Shown one piece after another: positions 31,843 through 43,430 of a stretch of 64,000 nucleotides of DNA. Position 1 is the first letter of the stretch, and each line of letters starts with the position of its first letter. This DNA is from Sipunculus nudus (Eukaryota > Annelida > Sipuncula > Golfingiida > Sipunculidae). The notes below the pieces were generated by a model. That model had not been told where the DNA came from and ran no database searches. It saw only the letters and a list, made by a program, of their open reading frames with translations. Location: contig CM049306.1 of the NCBI GenBank assembly GCA_026874595.1, forward strand, positions 90,066,642 through 90,130,641. The letters run 5' to 3'. A program made the position numbers and the translations under genes.

Positions 31843-32600
31843 TAATGCCTAGCCCACATATATACCGGGCGCCGTATATTTTTTTTCAACCCGGCGGCTT
31901 GCCGTGGGTTTTTCGAGACCGTACAGTCACCGTGCTATTTTTGATTCTAAGTTATTTGCACTCACATAATCTACGGCAACCGTACGGTGACCTCCGAAAC
32001 TTGGTTCATAAAGCCTCGGTCACAACCCGCTGCGGCCCCCGCACACCGTAAATCACCGTCAGGTTTTTGAAACCACAGGAACACTTATGCGGCCGACGTG
32101 CGGGAACGACACGATGTCTTCCTCATTCTCACGGCCTTGGCACGGTAAAGTATGCTTACCTTGCGGACGCCGCAAGCTAACCTTGCGGAAGCCGCAAAGA
32201 CCCCTTACGACAGCCACAGGTACGCCGAACATCTCTCGGGTAACCGAGTAGGAGTTAAAAATCGCAGGGGTATCCTACGACATCCGTACGTCTACTGTAC
32301 GGTGCCGTACGGAGCCCGTAGGTGGCTGCCTGCGCACGGCCGCCGCATCAACTTGAGCGCTTGCGCCAATGTCAGTTACGGTCGTTGCGGAGTCCCTGCG
32401 GCCTTTGGATACCGCACGATTGTCGTGCGTCTACCGCACGGAATAGCCCAAAACACTCGCCGTACGGCGACCGTATCCCGGTTGTGACCGAGGCTAAAGG
32501 GGGCCGTCCGGGTACCGTAGGGTGACCGTGCGGGTTCTATATGTCAAACAAGTACACCGTACGGTGCCGGGCCGGCGGTCATGCGGCCACCGTGGGTGCA
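31843..32600. repeat. CpG-rich palindromic island, probable mobile repeat
   Basis: This 750-bp block is GC- and CpG-rich, against AT-rich surroundings. It is filled with self-complementary motifs: CCGTACGG and variants (CACCGTACGGTG style) many times, CTTGCGGACGCCGCAAG, and AAGCCTCGGTCACAACC at 32012 whose inverse, GGTTGTGACCGAGGCT, is at 32479. A 111-residue plus-strand frame (32152-32487) looks like a by-product of the GC-rich repeat. It sits inside the CTLD3 internal intron, only about 40 bp from an exon. No target duplication was identified. Confidence 0.6.
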
Positions 32601-32660
32601 TTTCCTGCTTTATATATATATATATATAGCTGTTTTTGTAAACAAAAGTAATTTGTTGAG

Positions 32661-32805
32661 CATGAAGCGAAAGAATAAGAAAGCAAAAGGAAAGAAAAAT
32701 AATGTGCTAGTCGAGGTGAAGACATCAAGCTGCGAAGATGTGGATGAGACGGAAAGCAAAATGAAACAAGAGGACCTTATCGTGGACTTTTTGAGGGGCA
32801 TATAA
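32661..32805 (+). CDS. Short Lys-rich open frame of unknown status
   Basis: From the ATG at 32661, 47 codons read MKRKNKKAKGKKNNVLVEVK then TSSCEDVDETESKMKQEDLI then VDFLRGI before TAA. A basic start and acidic middle look protein-like, but there is no homology I recognise. It follows a short (TA)n tract (32610-32628) and the CpG-rich island and may belong to that element. It lies antisense within the CTLD3 intron. Chance is possible. Confidence 0.2.
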
Positions 32806-34134
32806 TTATTTACAACTTTCTTGGACATTGACCCTATAGTCCTCGGCACATCTTATTTTGAAATGGATAAATGAAACAGGTATACCCAGTCGTATAACAA
32901 CGATATACAGTAAAACCTCTCTTAACGACCAGCTCAATATAGCCGTGGGCTATATTTGATAGCGGCATAAACATGCTTTTCATTTACGGTGGCTTACAAA
33001 GGACCCACAGTTTTTTTTCTCTGGATTTTTAATGGAAAATGTTTATTTGTGATTTTGATTCTGTACAATTATCAAATTTAAACACTTTTCACCCTTGGTA
33101 AAATAACTGAATTTAGTCGATTATTATTTCACGGCTATGCAAAATACAGCTGGCTCTGGTATTAGTTTGCAAACTAATATATCTGTATTTCTGAAATAAT
33201 CATATACAGTTTCTTATATTTTCATTCATAATCCATTCCTAATATTCTAATTTTAAATACTATAACTAAATTATAGCTATATATACAGAGTCGAGTTCAA
33301 GAAGTTGTGTTGGTTCAACCTTATTTAAATGGTTAAAGTATGTGATGGATCCGACGGCCATATCGCCTTGGTCCTTCAACTGTTTATAGCTGGGCCCTAT
33401 AGACCGCATTTTATGCTGAAAGAAAACGCTTGATAACAAGTTTGCCCAGTTAAATAACCTATTTACATATCAGATTTGTTAAATATACATGCACTTTACT
33501 GTATTCTCCTTAAAATATCCTTGTAACTTCCAATATGCCCAATAAATATGGCAGGTGAATGCCATTTAATATACATTTAATCTGTGAATTCTGAAATCTG
33601 GACCTTTTCTTGGAAATCTCTTCACCTTTTGAATTTCATATCTAGACAGACGGACACAGTTTGCTAAACTCTCGGCCTTCACTTCGGAGGTGAGGACAGT
33701 TACAGCAAAGTCACCTTTGATCGCAGCAAGGTTCTGGTACCTTTCGATATTTTCATCACTAACTGCTCTGGTTGTCTATATATAGGTAGTCTCGATCAAG
33801 ACTGAAGTGACAAGCTGCTTTTGTTAATGTAATTCAACGTCAGGCCCCATGACAAGTCTATGGGTGCAGTTCGTTACAGGCATGACGTGGTTCCAAAGCG
33901 GTGCATTACATCGTAGTCCCAACCCATCCCCATGGCCCTATTTTTATGTTGAGCGTCTAGTGCCTTTTTAAATAAATGGATGTCACTGACTGTGTTCAGT
34001 CATGCTACAGCAAGTGAAATTGTATAATTTTTTAATGTGAAACCTATTAAACGATAAATAATGAATATAATAAAAATTACACGGTTTAAAAATAACACTT
34101 CTTAAAACTGGTATCTGCTATTGTCAACCACCAA

Positions 34135-34165
<31 letters not shown>

Positions 34166-34359
34166 CTTAAATGAAGTGCCCCGAACTGAATATATCCCGA
34201 ATAAATCGTCTGATATATTTCACATTTCTCTTGTTGTTTAAAGACTTCTATTGGCATGTTGGGCTCGGGCTTAAGAAAAACGCGCTGAAACCCTTATTGT
34301 TGTAACAATCAGTTTAGTCAAAGTGAAAAACCAAACGTTTATTATTCATATATACTTAC
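32806..34359 (-). other. CTLD3 internal intron, remainder
   Basis: This stretch contains a pogo-like end, CAGTAAAACCTCTCTTAACG, at 32909 without a clear partner, and a poly-C tract at about 34135-34164. Otherwise it is AT-rich with no gene seen. Confidence 0.6.
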
Positions 34360-34589
34360 CGGTCCGACGGTCCCGTCCACGAACCGCCCTTCCTGGGCCT
34401 TATCAGATAAATAAAACCAGGCGCCTTGTGTTGTCATATCTCTCAGGTGTTGATTGATTCCTTCAGAAGTAATTCTAGCCAAACCTCCGCCAATCATCCG
34501 ACAGTGAACTGAAGCTTGATACCAGTTCAGTCTGACTTGGTCGGCCTTGTAACATTTCCCACCATAGAAACTCCAGTTTAACGGACAAC
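34360..34589 (-). CDS. CTLD3, first half
   Basis: The 230-nt exon (acceptor TCTGATTCACAG, donor CCG|GTAAGTATA) reads CPLNWSFYGGKCYKADQVRL then NWYQASVHCRMIGGGLARIT then SEGINQHLRDMTTQGAWFYL then SDKAQEGRFVDGTVGP. It has the CTLD N-terminal cysteines, the W-A-x-x-C helix and the AWFYLSD-EGRF strand. It enters in phase 1 from the linker at 36219 and ends in phase 0, joining 31805. It lacks a long ATG-initiated frame and so is easily missed by ORF scanning. Confidence 0.92.
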
Positions 34590-36218
34590 CTGTGAATCAG
34601 AGGAAAAACTGTTATCCGTAGGGCTACACAAATAAATAATTGTTCTACGGATGTATCTCTCCCGTTTTTGATGGGTCAATTAGTTTTGGCATATGAAGAC
34701 CAGGTCTCCGATAACGTTGAAGATTTCTCAAGATTATTCTTCAAGGAATGCAAAATGGACTGAATTCTGTGTTGGTTATACGCTTCATGCAAATATTTTA
34801 AGAGGTTTATATTTTTCTAGTCAAATTGCAAAATTCCACGCACTGAGTCTATTCAGGTGAATTAGAAATTAGTTTTAAATTGCTATGATAGAAATAATTG
34901 TTAAAATAGCTATCAAAAGAAACTAATGGAAGGGGTTTCGCTTTTGGGAATGTCGGCTTGGTGTTCGACCTGGTATTTCCATAAAACCTAAGTTTACATG
35001 CAATGCACGTTGATTCATGAAACCCTGAGATTTATGCTAGAAAAATAAAATAGTTCTCTTATTTAGTGAGGATCACCTAGCAGAAGCGGATCCTGATGGG
35101 GGGGGGGGTAGTCCAGTGGTTCTGGAACCCCCCCCCCTTTCAGCGACATCAACCTTTTATTAGGGTTTCAGACCAACTTCTGCGGCCTGGACCTCCTCTT
35201 TTCCGGACCTTGGGACCTTTTTTTTAGACTTTGTCATTAGTCTCCTTGGTTGGACCCCTCCCCCTTTTCCTAAATCCTGGATCCGCCTTGCCCAGTCCTT
35301 GCTAATGTTGGTAATTCCATGGTACCTTTCGGAAACATAGGTCTGAAAACGCCTATCAAACCTCACAAAGCCACTCCGTTGTGTTTATAATGAGTGAGCA
35401 GCCTTATCTACACACATTCAACAAGGACATCTCGCGGGATGTCAGATGAACTAGAGTTTTACACTGTGCTGTTTTAACTAATGCCTGTCAACTTCAGCAC
35501 AAATACAGCCAACAATCTTAGGTTACAATGGTTTTTCTGTTTGGAAATATTAGCGCATGTACTGTGTTAACTAACAGTCCGTATATAAACAAGCCCATTC
35601 ATCGTCACAGAGGCGTTAAAAGAACTGCCCTGAACAGGTATTACCTAGGAATTATCAAGATGTTCGCAACGTAATCTAGAAAGAAAAAACAACATAAATT
35701 TTGCAGAATAAACTGGTTAATAGCAGACCTTAAAGAAATGAAGAACATTTTGTACCTTTCCAGTGACTGGGAAAAAAATGACTGGTATATTAAAATATAA
35801 TAATAAGGCCAAAACAAATAAAAGGTATGGTTCTTAGGCACCGCCCGCATCAATTTTAAACCCCCGCATCAAATTTTTTTATTTTGATTTTCAATAGAAA
35901 CTTACCAACTTGAGCTGCAGCCGCTCGGACATTTCTTTCAAGAATATAAAATCATACAATTTCCTTTGTTATGTAGTGCTTTTACTTGTTTAGCAAATAA
36001 ATCTGTTATTATCATGCTTTTACCTTATCATTTGACATTTTCATCGAAACATTCCAAAAAATAAAAATAAAAAAACCGCCCGCCCCATTGATTTCTGAAA
36101 AAAAGTGCCTGAGAACCATACCTTTTTTTATTTTGGCCTAATCCTCTCATTTTGTATAGTCATTCTCAGAGTCCATATACAAAATCTATAAATTTGCCAT
36201 GATCTTTTTATGGCTTAC
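34590..36218 (-). other. Intron, no gene seen
   Basis: AT-rich intron with a short G-run/C-run pair near 35098-35138. A GTAAGTTTC donor-like site near 35905 has no convincing exon attached. AACCATACCTTTTATTTG-like sequence recurs in both orientations near 35820 and 36115, suggesting a small inverted-repeat insertion (about 35815-36135) with CCGCCCGC motifs at both ends. Confidence 0.5.
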
Positions 36219-36263
36219 CTTGGTTGTTTGACGTGTCTTGATCCGCCAGATCCGCCGTAGGTG
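36219..36263 (-). CDS. Linker exon (phase 1-1), 45 nt
   Basis: Acceptor CGTATTCAG and donor CCAAG|GTAAGCC bound a 45-nt exon reading APTADLADQDTSNNQG with its split codons. It is small, polar and cysteine-free, between CTLD2 and CTLD3. Phases match both neighbours, and the length is divisible by three. Confidence 0.7.
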
Positions 36264-36779
36264 CTGAATACGAAGAACAAATGAAACTTGAGATAAATAT
36301 ACGGTAAAATGGGTTCTTTTGACATGCCGGAGAAGATGACCCTGGATTTTGGAAAAGGGACGGATTGCTGTCACATCAATGTACCTATACCTTGAAAGTT
36401 CCACAACTATAGGAAGGCATAGCCTCAAAGTTGTTAGGAAAACTGCATACTTATAATTTTACATACAATAATGTGATATATAAAGTTAACATTCAGTCGT
36501 GTTTCACGATCTTTACTTAAAAAGTACTATGAACAACCAAAATATTAACTTTAACACATGCAGTCAAAGGTTGTTTGTTTTTAAATTACAGCTTTAGTTA
36601 GTGCCCAGACATGCATCTTATTGATCAAATGAACCCATTTAATAGGTCTATGGATGTATCATTCCGCGCAAGTCTGAACAAGTCTTATCGGAGTCTGAAC
36701 AGACTTAGTGACCACACGCAAGATGCAGCAAGCTAAATCCTTATATCACAAGTTTTTTATCAAATGACCCAGTCACACT

Positions 36780-37700
36780 AGTGGGTACTATAAGTCGCGA
36801 CTAAATACGATATGCAATTGTGGGAGGGTGCTGAGTTGACTATCCTTGGTCGCCACGGAAGATACTAGAAACCTTACTGGATGCGGCCATGGATCTGGTG
36901 CCCTCTCCTCCTCTTGATGTGTGATCGATACCAAATAGTCAGTATCTCTTTCTGGCGTGATTCGCAACATTATAGGTCTCTCACCCTTTCCTTTTTGGGA
37001 ACATGCTCTGGCATCTTTTGGGAGTGTTTAATTGTTGCCTAGTAAGCGAGCGTAGAAAAAAAAATGTTTGCCGAATGTTAGCAAATGGTTTGTCAGCATC
37101 TGCTGAGCATCCCTTAACTGTTGCAGATGCATAGAAGAACATTGCCGAACACTCACAGATGTTTCGGGGATTCCATATAGGTATGGTATAAATATGAACA
37201 TTTACAGACCAAGCCTCATTCTCTCCATGGCAGCAGTTGCAGGTTGCACATCTACACCAAAAGCAGAAACATGGAAGAAAAGACACTTGCAATCATTCTG
37301 GAACAATTAGAAGAACAGCCAGAGTTAGTGGGAGCCCTGTCCCTGTTACTGTTGTTAAGATCGGCAGAGGGGTACCGATGTTTCGGAGATCTGCTGCTGA
37401 TCCTCGGCTACTTATCACCGAAGGTTCGCCGAACAAAAACTATTCACATATGGTTCGCCGAAATTTTGCTGATACTTAGGCCTCTTATCGCAGACACAAC
37501 GCAGTTGCTTCGAGGCATGAAACATTTCTGGGATGCTTTGCCGGGAGGCTGGGGATAAATATCCAAAGCTTCTGCGAGGTTCGCTAATATTTCGCCTCTT
37601 TTTTTTCTGGCAACAAAACGTCGCGACTAAATTTCAATGCAAGCACTGAAATTTCTGACGATCTAGCGGCGATTTCCCGAGGCAGAGTACAAGCTCCCGG
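36780..37700. repeat. Possible mobile-element remnant with a 104-codon plus-strand open frame
   Basis: GTCGCGACTAAAT occurs near both ends (36794 and 37620). Between them, motifs such as TTCGCCGAA, GCAGATG and CTGCTGA recur in both orientations. The plus-strand frame 37244-37558, probably from the Met at 37271, includes MEEKTLAIILEQLEEQPELV, GALSLLLLLRSAEGYRCF and LLRGMKHFWDALPGGWG. The Leu-rich start could be a transposon protein remnant, but I cannot assign a family. Confidence 0.35.
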
Positions 37701-37877
37701 TACTTCATGATGCAATTTGAAACAATTTATCAATATTTGACCTGTGACCAGGGCTAACTTGCTTGTGGGTTCTTGATCGAAGTTTTTGCCACATTTCATG
37801 CACAACACAATGCAGAACAGCCAAGGCAAACTATTGGTCACAAATAGCTTACCTGTTGTTTTTGCGCCTGTGTACAG

Positions 37878-38087
37878 CCCCCCCCCCCCCCCCCCCCCCC
37901 AACAACACTTTTAAGCAAGGGGAGATGGTCCGTGTAATCATCGGCTATTCAGATAATAATAAATATAGAGTATATCAATAACTAGAATTATTGACTTTGT
38001 TTCCACTATGAAACATTGTATATCTAGAATTGAATTCATCTATACTGCGTACATAATACCTCATTGTAATGTATTGGGAATGTGCCA

Positions 38088-38129
<42 letters not shown>

Positions 38130-38222
38130 GTGTGTGTGTGCGTGTTTATTAATGATTTGTCCTAATTTTGCCCTCCCACGCCTGCGAGCAATAACCCCCC
38201 CCCCCCCCCCCCCGCTCCACCA
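37878..38222. repeat. Homopolymer and (GT)n microsatellite cluster
   Basis: Poly-C tracts at about 37879-37901 and 38196-38213 and a (TG)n tract at 38094-38139 lie just downstream of the CTLD2 second-half exon. Sequence between them is unremarkable. Confidence 0.9.
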
Positions 38223-38297
38223 CCACCACTTTTGAAGATAAACTTACGCCACTGATTATACCGCTTTCAAAAAGGAACCAATTGTTACATTAGTTAC

Positions 38298-38439
38298 CTT
38301 TGCCACAGATGATATAATTTTCAGTTGCACATGATTCGTCGTTCCATAATCCTGCCCGCTCGTCAGGCATAAGCTCAGCACAGTCCTCATCGTCCTTATA
38401 ATTGTTTGGTTCTCCAGGTCTCCAATTTGTGTACTCAAG
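38298..38439 (-). CDS. CTLD2, second half
   Basis: The 142-nt exon reads LEYTNWRPGEPNNYKDDEDC then AELMPDERAGLWNDESCATE then NYIICGK. EPN and WND are both intact, so Ca2+-dependent mannose-type binding is plausible by family rules. Acceptor TGTACTAAAAG, donor AAAG|GTAACTAA. Entry is phase 0 and exit phase 1. The final strand is YIIC rather than the usual FIC. Confidence 0.92.
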
Positions 38440-40216
38440 CTTTTAGTACAGATAAATGAACATAAGGGCATCAAACTCAAATGCAATAAATTATATATAA
38501 AATGTAGGTGGGACGTTATGGTTACAACGATATGTGCTAACTTGTTACTGAAGAAAAACCTGGTAATTGTGACTTTGAGTGTCTGTCCTTATTGTTCTCG
38601 TTCCTTCATGGAGCTTACTTGATGATTCCATCTTCATTCACAAACAGTGACAAATGTTATAAGATTCACATAAAAATAAGACATCATTAATGGAAAAATT
38701 AAGTATGAGTAAAGCCAGTGTGCGGCAGGTCACTGATAATGCACTTCAGCAAAACGTTAACGTATAACAATATGAGTACCCGTCTTGCATTCTTTTCTCC
38801 AAATTTATAGTTCTTTTAGCAATATTAACACACTTTTATGGACACTAAACTACATTTAACTATGTCCCCCTCACAGAAAACATGTAAGACCGCTTTCGCT
38901 GGAATTTAAACCTGACATTGCCCTATATGATCTGAAAAAACATTAACCTTAAATTTATCCAGAATTCCTATCCGGTCAGTGTGATGGTAGTGGATGTAAT
39001 GGGAGTGGATGATTTTTTTGTCATACTTCATTTTTCCACCCGGAAAGGAAATTCCATATTTCACCTCTTTCACACATTTTGCGAATAAGAATTTAATTTC
39101 GCAATAAAGTCTTCTGATTTTTGTAGTTTTACAATCATAATATTGCATATAAACAACATTAACAATATGTCGCATTTTTTTCATTTTAACTTTGGTGCAA
39201 TTAGTGATTAACAATGAAAATAATACAAACAATACGTTTTAAGCTAACTTCTTCCAACTTATACAACCATACAATGTTTCCTCCCACCACCGTAAAAAAA
39301 ACAAGTATATCCCTTATATTTGGCCTTAGTTTTCAACTATTTTAGGCATTCCTTATGGCAGATTTCACATGTCGCATGTTACTCATTAGAGTACTGCTGA
39401 CATGATGCTTGAATAGGCTTTGGCTTAGAAACCACGTGCTTTAACCCTTATTTCTGTATCAGATGGTTCTTGTACGATAAAACACTGGCCTTTAGCTCAG
39501 TAAAAAAAACTCTGCTTTTGGCGAAAAACGCCCGAAGTATCCCAAAACATTAGAAACTTTTGTGTCAACAAACAAAAATGTTGAAGACACAAAAATATTG
39601 AGAATACATTCGATGTTAAACTCATGTTCATATTCCTCAGTATCCCTTCTTTCTATATATACCTTTTAAAATCTACTTCATATTCTGCCATCTTTTATTT
39701 ACCCGTAGGAGCGGGTGAATCCCTTACATAGTTAAACTGACCTCAGTCATGAAATGTTCCGATTATGTAACAAATATTATGCTTTTCGCCTTGTAAACCT
39801 TGCATAAATATCGTTCCTAATACAAAAGATTCGTGAAAGTTTGCCTTCCTTATATTGTATATTACCTTTGAAAATCAAAAATTAATTTAACATAAAAAAA
39901 AACTAAAGAAACTTTTCTTTCTAAATTTCTCAGAGGAAACAGGAATTCTTGACAAGCCTAGTCACTTATTATAGCTATTTTTCTGAGGATAAAAGGGCCC
40001 TTCATAAATATGAATCCAAAAGGTTTCTGTAAATTTGTTTCTAATCCAGTGGAAGCAGTAATCGTAATCTCTGCCTTGAAAAGAAGGCACAAGGTCACAA
40101 AGATTAAACAAATTCTGATCCTTATCCCAAAGCATTTCCAACACAGTTGCTTCAATTTTTCTTTAAGGGTGGGGGTGGGGATGACTCGCAACTTATTCAC
40201 ACACCATCTTACACAC

Positions 40217-40281
<65 letters not shown>

Positions 40282-40691
40282 CCTGTTTTATTGTCTGTAT
40301 GACAATTTTCAAATATAATACAAATAAGTGTAAGGTTTAAAAAAAATAAGGTATTTTTCCAGTATATGTTAATTCTTAATCAATAAAGATATATAATATT
40401 TCATATTTAACTCATAAATGTAACTAAAGCTTATATTCCTAGTAAAAAATTATATTTCATTTCCAAGATATAAATATTATTCTCTAAATATAAGGGGGGG
40501 GGGTGATAACATTGACCCTCCCCCCTTGCTAAAAAGTGGGGGGTATATACACCCCCGTCCCCCTGTATTGACGCCCCTGCGATAACATCAAAACACGAGT
40601 TATTGTGTAACAACTCTTAATAATAATAATAATAATAATTATAAATATATATATATAGTCAGAGGTAATTGTACTGCTGTTCTATACATAC
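38440..40691 (-). other. CTLD2 internal intron
   Basis: 2.25-kb phase-0 intron. It is unique-looking to about 40160, then holds the dispersed GGGTGGGG-type element with its (TA)n core at 40169-40580. A TAA/TAATAA microsatellite lies at 40616-40640. No gene was seen. Confidence 0.65.
40169..40580. mobile_element. Dispersed 'GGGTGGGGATGAC' element, copy 1
   Basis: It begins AAGGGTGGGGGTGGGGATGA and contains a (TA)n tract at 40218-40279, an AAAATAAGGTATTTTTCCAG region and the end GTATATACACCCCCGTCCCC then CTGTATTGACGCCCCTGCGA. The same ordered landmarks occur at 55143-55540 and partly at 62730-62945. The family is non-coding. The ends are G-rich and inversely C-rich. Confidence 0.65.
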
Positions 40692-40921
40692 CGGTCCTGC
40701 TGACCCGTTGGTGAACCGGCCCTCCTGTTCTTTATCATTAACGTAAAACCAGGCTTTTTCCGGTATCCATTTACTTAGCACCTTATTTACTTCAGCGTTG
40801 GGGATTTGGGCCAAATCCGCACCGAGTATCCTGCAATACTGACGAGCCTCATCCCAGTTCTGTTTGATCGGCACGACTTTGTAGCACTGACCTCCTAAGG
40901 TCGCCCATCCTACAGAACATC
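40692..40921 (-). CDS. CTLD2, first half
   Basis: The 230-nt exon (acceptor TGTCTTCCCAG, donor CCG|GTATGTATA) reads CSVGWATLGGQCYKVVPIKQ then NWDEARQYCRILGADLAQIP then NAEVNKVLSKWIPEKAWFYV then NDKEQEGRFTNGSAGP. It has the CTLD N-terminal cysteine pattern and the AWFYVND-EGRF strand that in classical CTLDs is WIGLND. It enters in phase 1 from the linker at 42716 and ends in phase 0. Confidence 0.92.
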
Positions 40922-42715
40922 CTGGGAAGACATGTTACTATAATGCAGACCAATCTCTATATATCATCAATATATAGCTATATAGATGGCCCTTTGGAGA
41001 GAATACCTCACAAGCTTTCTGTCACAGTGTAGGGCTCCGATACAATAACTGATAATCTGAATGAAGTCATTTGCTTTACTTCTAATTTTAACTATTCGAC
41101 GGGCTTTCAAATCGGCAGGAATCTTTGTATGATGTTCCACTTCAAAGAGCTCTAACGTAAACCCCTCTCTTTATATAAGATGTTAACTTTCCCACAATCT
41201 GTGTATCACAATGAAGGTTTTCTTAGGAAACTAGCAAAAGTATTGGAAGTGTAACACCATGGTATGACATTTGCTTGTTTCTTTACCTAGTCTCTGTCTA
41301 ATTAATCCGGGCAATATTCTAAGAGCATTTTAGAACTGCACAAACTTATAATCAAGCTTACTCTTTCATAGTAAAAAAGCATCCTTAATGGCCAATTTAC
41401 AAGCAGTCGAAGGCCAAAGGACCAGGGTCTTTAGATGTAACATTCTTGCCCTTTTGGCCTGGCCAGGGGTGGGGTATCAACACTGATTGACAGTCAATAT
41501 AGAGATGCCCCATAGCCAATCACAGGCAGCTAAGGACTTCGCCCTCTGCCCCTCTGGGATAAAACCCCCTTGCCCTGGCAATTCCAGCCTCTCTTGGATC
41601 ATCGAGCAGTGGACCCGTATGCCTGTCCTCTGTGGCAGGCAGAGGGTATATGGCTTCTTTTTCACCTTGGGGTTGGTTTTACGACAGTGTCGGCTACCCA
41701 GGTGAAGAGCCACCCACTACCAAAGAGCAGTCCTTTTATCTAACCTGGTAAGTACCTTTCTGTTCCATTTATACTTTAGATAATAATATGCACTCCTGAT
41801 AATTTGAAGGTTTAGGCTTTAAATTTTATTCCAGCAAAAATAGTTATTTTATTTCTTTAAATTGTGTGAGTGCATGTTGCCCAAGCCCAATTTCCTCCCA
41901 GAATAAATTAGCAGCTACATAGAGACAGAAGCCTTTCATTTTTTTCAGTTATACGAGAATATACTGGACCCGTTGGGTCCCCTTGCAGAGGAAGGGCATT
42001 TTGCCGTGTTGTGTGTCCCAAGACCCGTAAGGTAGCGACATCTGGTGGTCGACACGGAACCAATTATTTATGTCTTTTTGGTAATGGGCCATGGTGAAGG
42101 TCAGCAATTTAGAACGCGGTGGCGCGGTGGAGAACGGTGTGATGTTGGGCGACAGACCTGGGATGTGATGCTGCCGAGAATTGAATTTTGTGCAAGTGGA
42201 AGGGCCAAATTGGTGTGAATTCTGTAAGTAACGGCATCTGACTAACGCTGATAGCAAAACAGACCTACTGTCATGGCCCGTTTTTGCGGAGTTCTTCGAC
42301 AAACATACATACAAACATGACAGTTTTAGTATATAAATAATTTATACAGTTATAACAGCATATTTCCAAATATAGGGTGGATAGAATTGATATTAATGAT
42401 CGATGAAATTTAATACTTTACTCAGGAATGCACATTATATTTGAGAACTGCACAAATCTTGAATTACAACTGCACAAATAAGGGTCAACTGCACGTTAAT
42501 ATACCTTGCCACAGAAATTGCCTAATAGACATTTATTGCAGAGAATATAATGATGTGCGTTTGCTGTAAATGTACTATCAACATCACATCCCTTTTACTA
42601 AAATACAAAAAAAAGTCTGATTGTGCAAATGTCATGTAGAGTGTTCCCAAAAACAACTACTGATAATTCTTTGGAACATGAGTCTGTAATACAGACTCAT
42701 TTAATGCACACTTAC
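40922..42715 (-). other. Intron, no exon accepted
   Basis: Contains a GC-richer block at about 41440-41740 (TTGGCCTGGCCAGGGG, CCCCATAGCCAATCACAGGC) that looks like a dispersed repeat but could not be matched within the window. A minus-strand open frame at 41949-42314 is discussed among rejected items. Confidence 0.5.
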
Positions 42716-42784
42716 TTCGCTGTCTGTTTGGTCTTGTTGGTATTTGACCGGCTGCAGACCCAGTCGCTGAACCCGATGAAGACC
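42716..42784 (-). CDS. Linker exon (phase 1-1), 69 nt
   Basis: Acceptor TTTCTTGTTCAG and donor GCGAA|GTAAGTG bound an exon encoding GSSSGSATGSAAGQIPTRPN then RQR. It is a classic flexible Gly/Ser/Ala segment followed by a basic Pro/Arg stretch, before CTLD2. It is the third of three consecutive linkers between CTLD1 and CTLD2. It and the preceding linker share start GG-TCT-C and length 69 nt, suggesting duplication. Confidence 0.75.
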
Positions 42785-42959
42785 CTGAACAAGAAAGAAA
42801 TATTACCAACTTAGGCCAAAGCGTGCTTTTTTCCTCCACCAAAACTTGTGTACATTGGCTAGTACACGTATCGAAATCTCCTTAGGATATATTTAATAAT
42901 TATTTGCATATATGTATATAACTTTTAACAAATGTTAACAAGAATGGACTGATGTACAA

Positions 42960-43195
42960 GTAGTCATGACAGATTTAAAAAGAAAATCATTTTGCAACAA
43001 TTGCGTTAAAGAAACATTATTTTGCAAAAGTTCAGATCGATATAAAAAACATTATTTTGCAAAACTTCTTTGGCAGATTGAAAAATAAATAAAATTGCAA
43101 AAGTTTAGAATGGCAGATGTAAAAAACTTGATTTTACAAAAGAAATCCCTTTGGCAGATGTAAACAAAATAATTTGCAAATATTCGGCTTTAAAA
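42960..43195. repeat. Degenerate short tandem repeat, ~50-bp unit
   Basis: ATTATTTTGCAAAAGTT, GGCAGATGTAAA and similar strings recur four to five times with variable spacing. It is AT-rich and lies just downstream of a linker-exon donor by about 170 bp. No coding potential. Confidence 0.6.
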
Positions 43196-43361
43196 GGAAT
43201 AGTAATTAAAGGTTGGTGACGGCGATGATCGAGGATTTTTTTATCTGTGTTTATGTTTGTTTCCTGTGTCCTTGTGACGAAATAGTGTTGAAATATTATG
43301 TTAATTGTGTATCTCAATGTACATAAACCTGAAATTAAAAAATCACTTTGAGAGTATTTAC

Positions 43362-43430
43362 CCTGGTGGATTTTTGGTCTGTCTTGTGTCTGGTCAGTCT
43401 TCTGCACTGGCGCTGTATCCAGCGGAGACC
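43362..43430 (-). CDS. Linker exon (phase 1-1), 69 nt
   Basis: Acceptor TTCCGTTCCTGTTCAG and donor CACCAGG|GTAAATAC bound an exon reading GSPLDTAPVQKTDQTQDRPK then IHQG. It is polar, Pro/Gln/Thr/Asp-rich and lacks cysteine. TDQTQDRP resembles KDQTENTPDG in the preceding linker, so these linkers probably arose by exon duplication. Confidence 0.75.

Noticed and set aside
32152-32487. 111-codon Arg/Pro-rich plus-strand frame
   Set aside because: It is produced by the GC-rich palindromic island, where stop codons are rare. There is no domain or codon pattern.
37843-37880. 15-nt micro-exon with a GTAAGC donor at 37849
   Set aside because: The would-be acceptor is preceded by a G run, not pyrimidines, so an exon cannot be supported.
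41949-42314. 121-codon minus-strand frame whose end (YGSWDTQHGKMPFLCKG) superficially resembles a CTLD C-terminus
   Set aside because: It lacks the EPN region, the upstream cysteine and a proper acceptor, and the CTLD2 halves already pair without it. Probably chance or an unrelated repeat.
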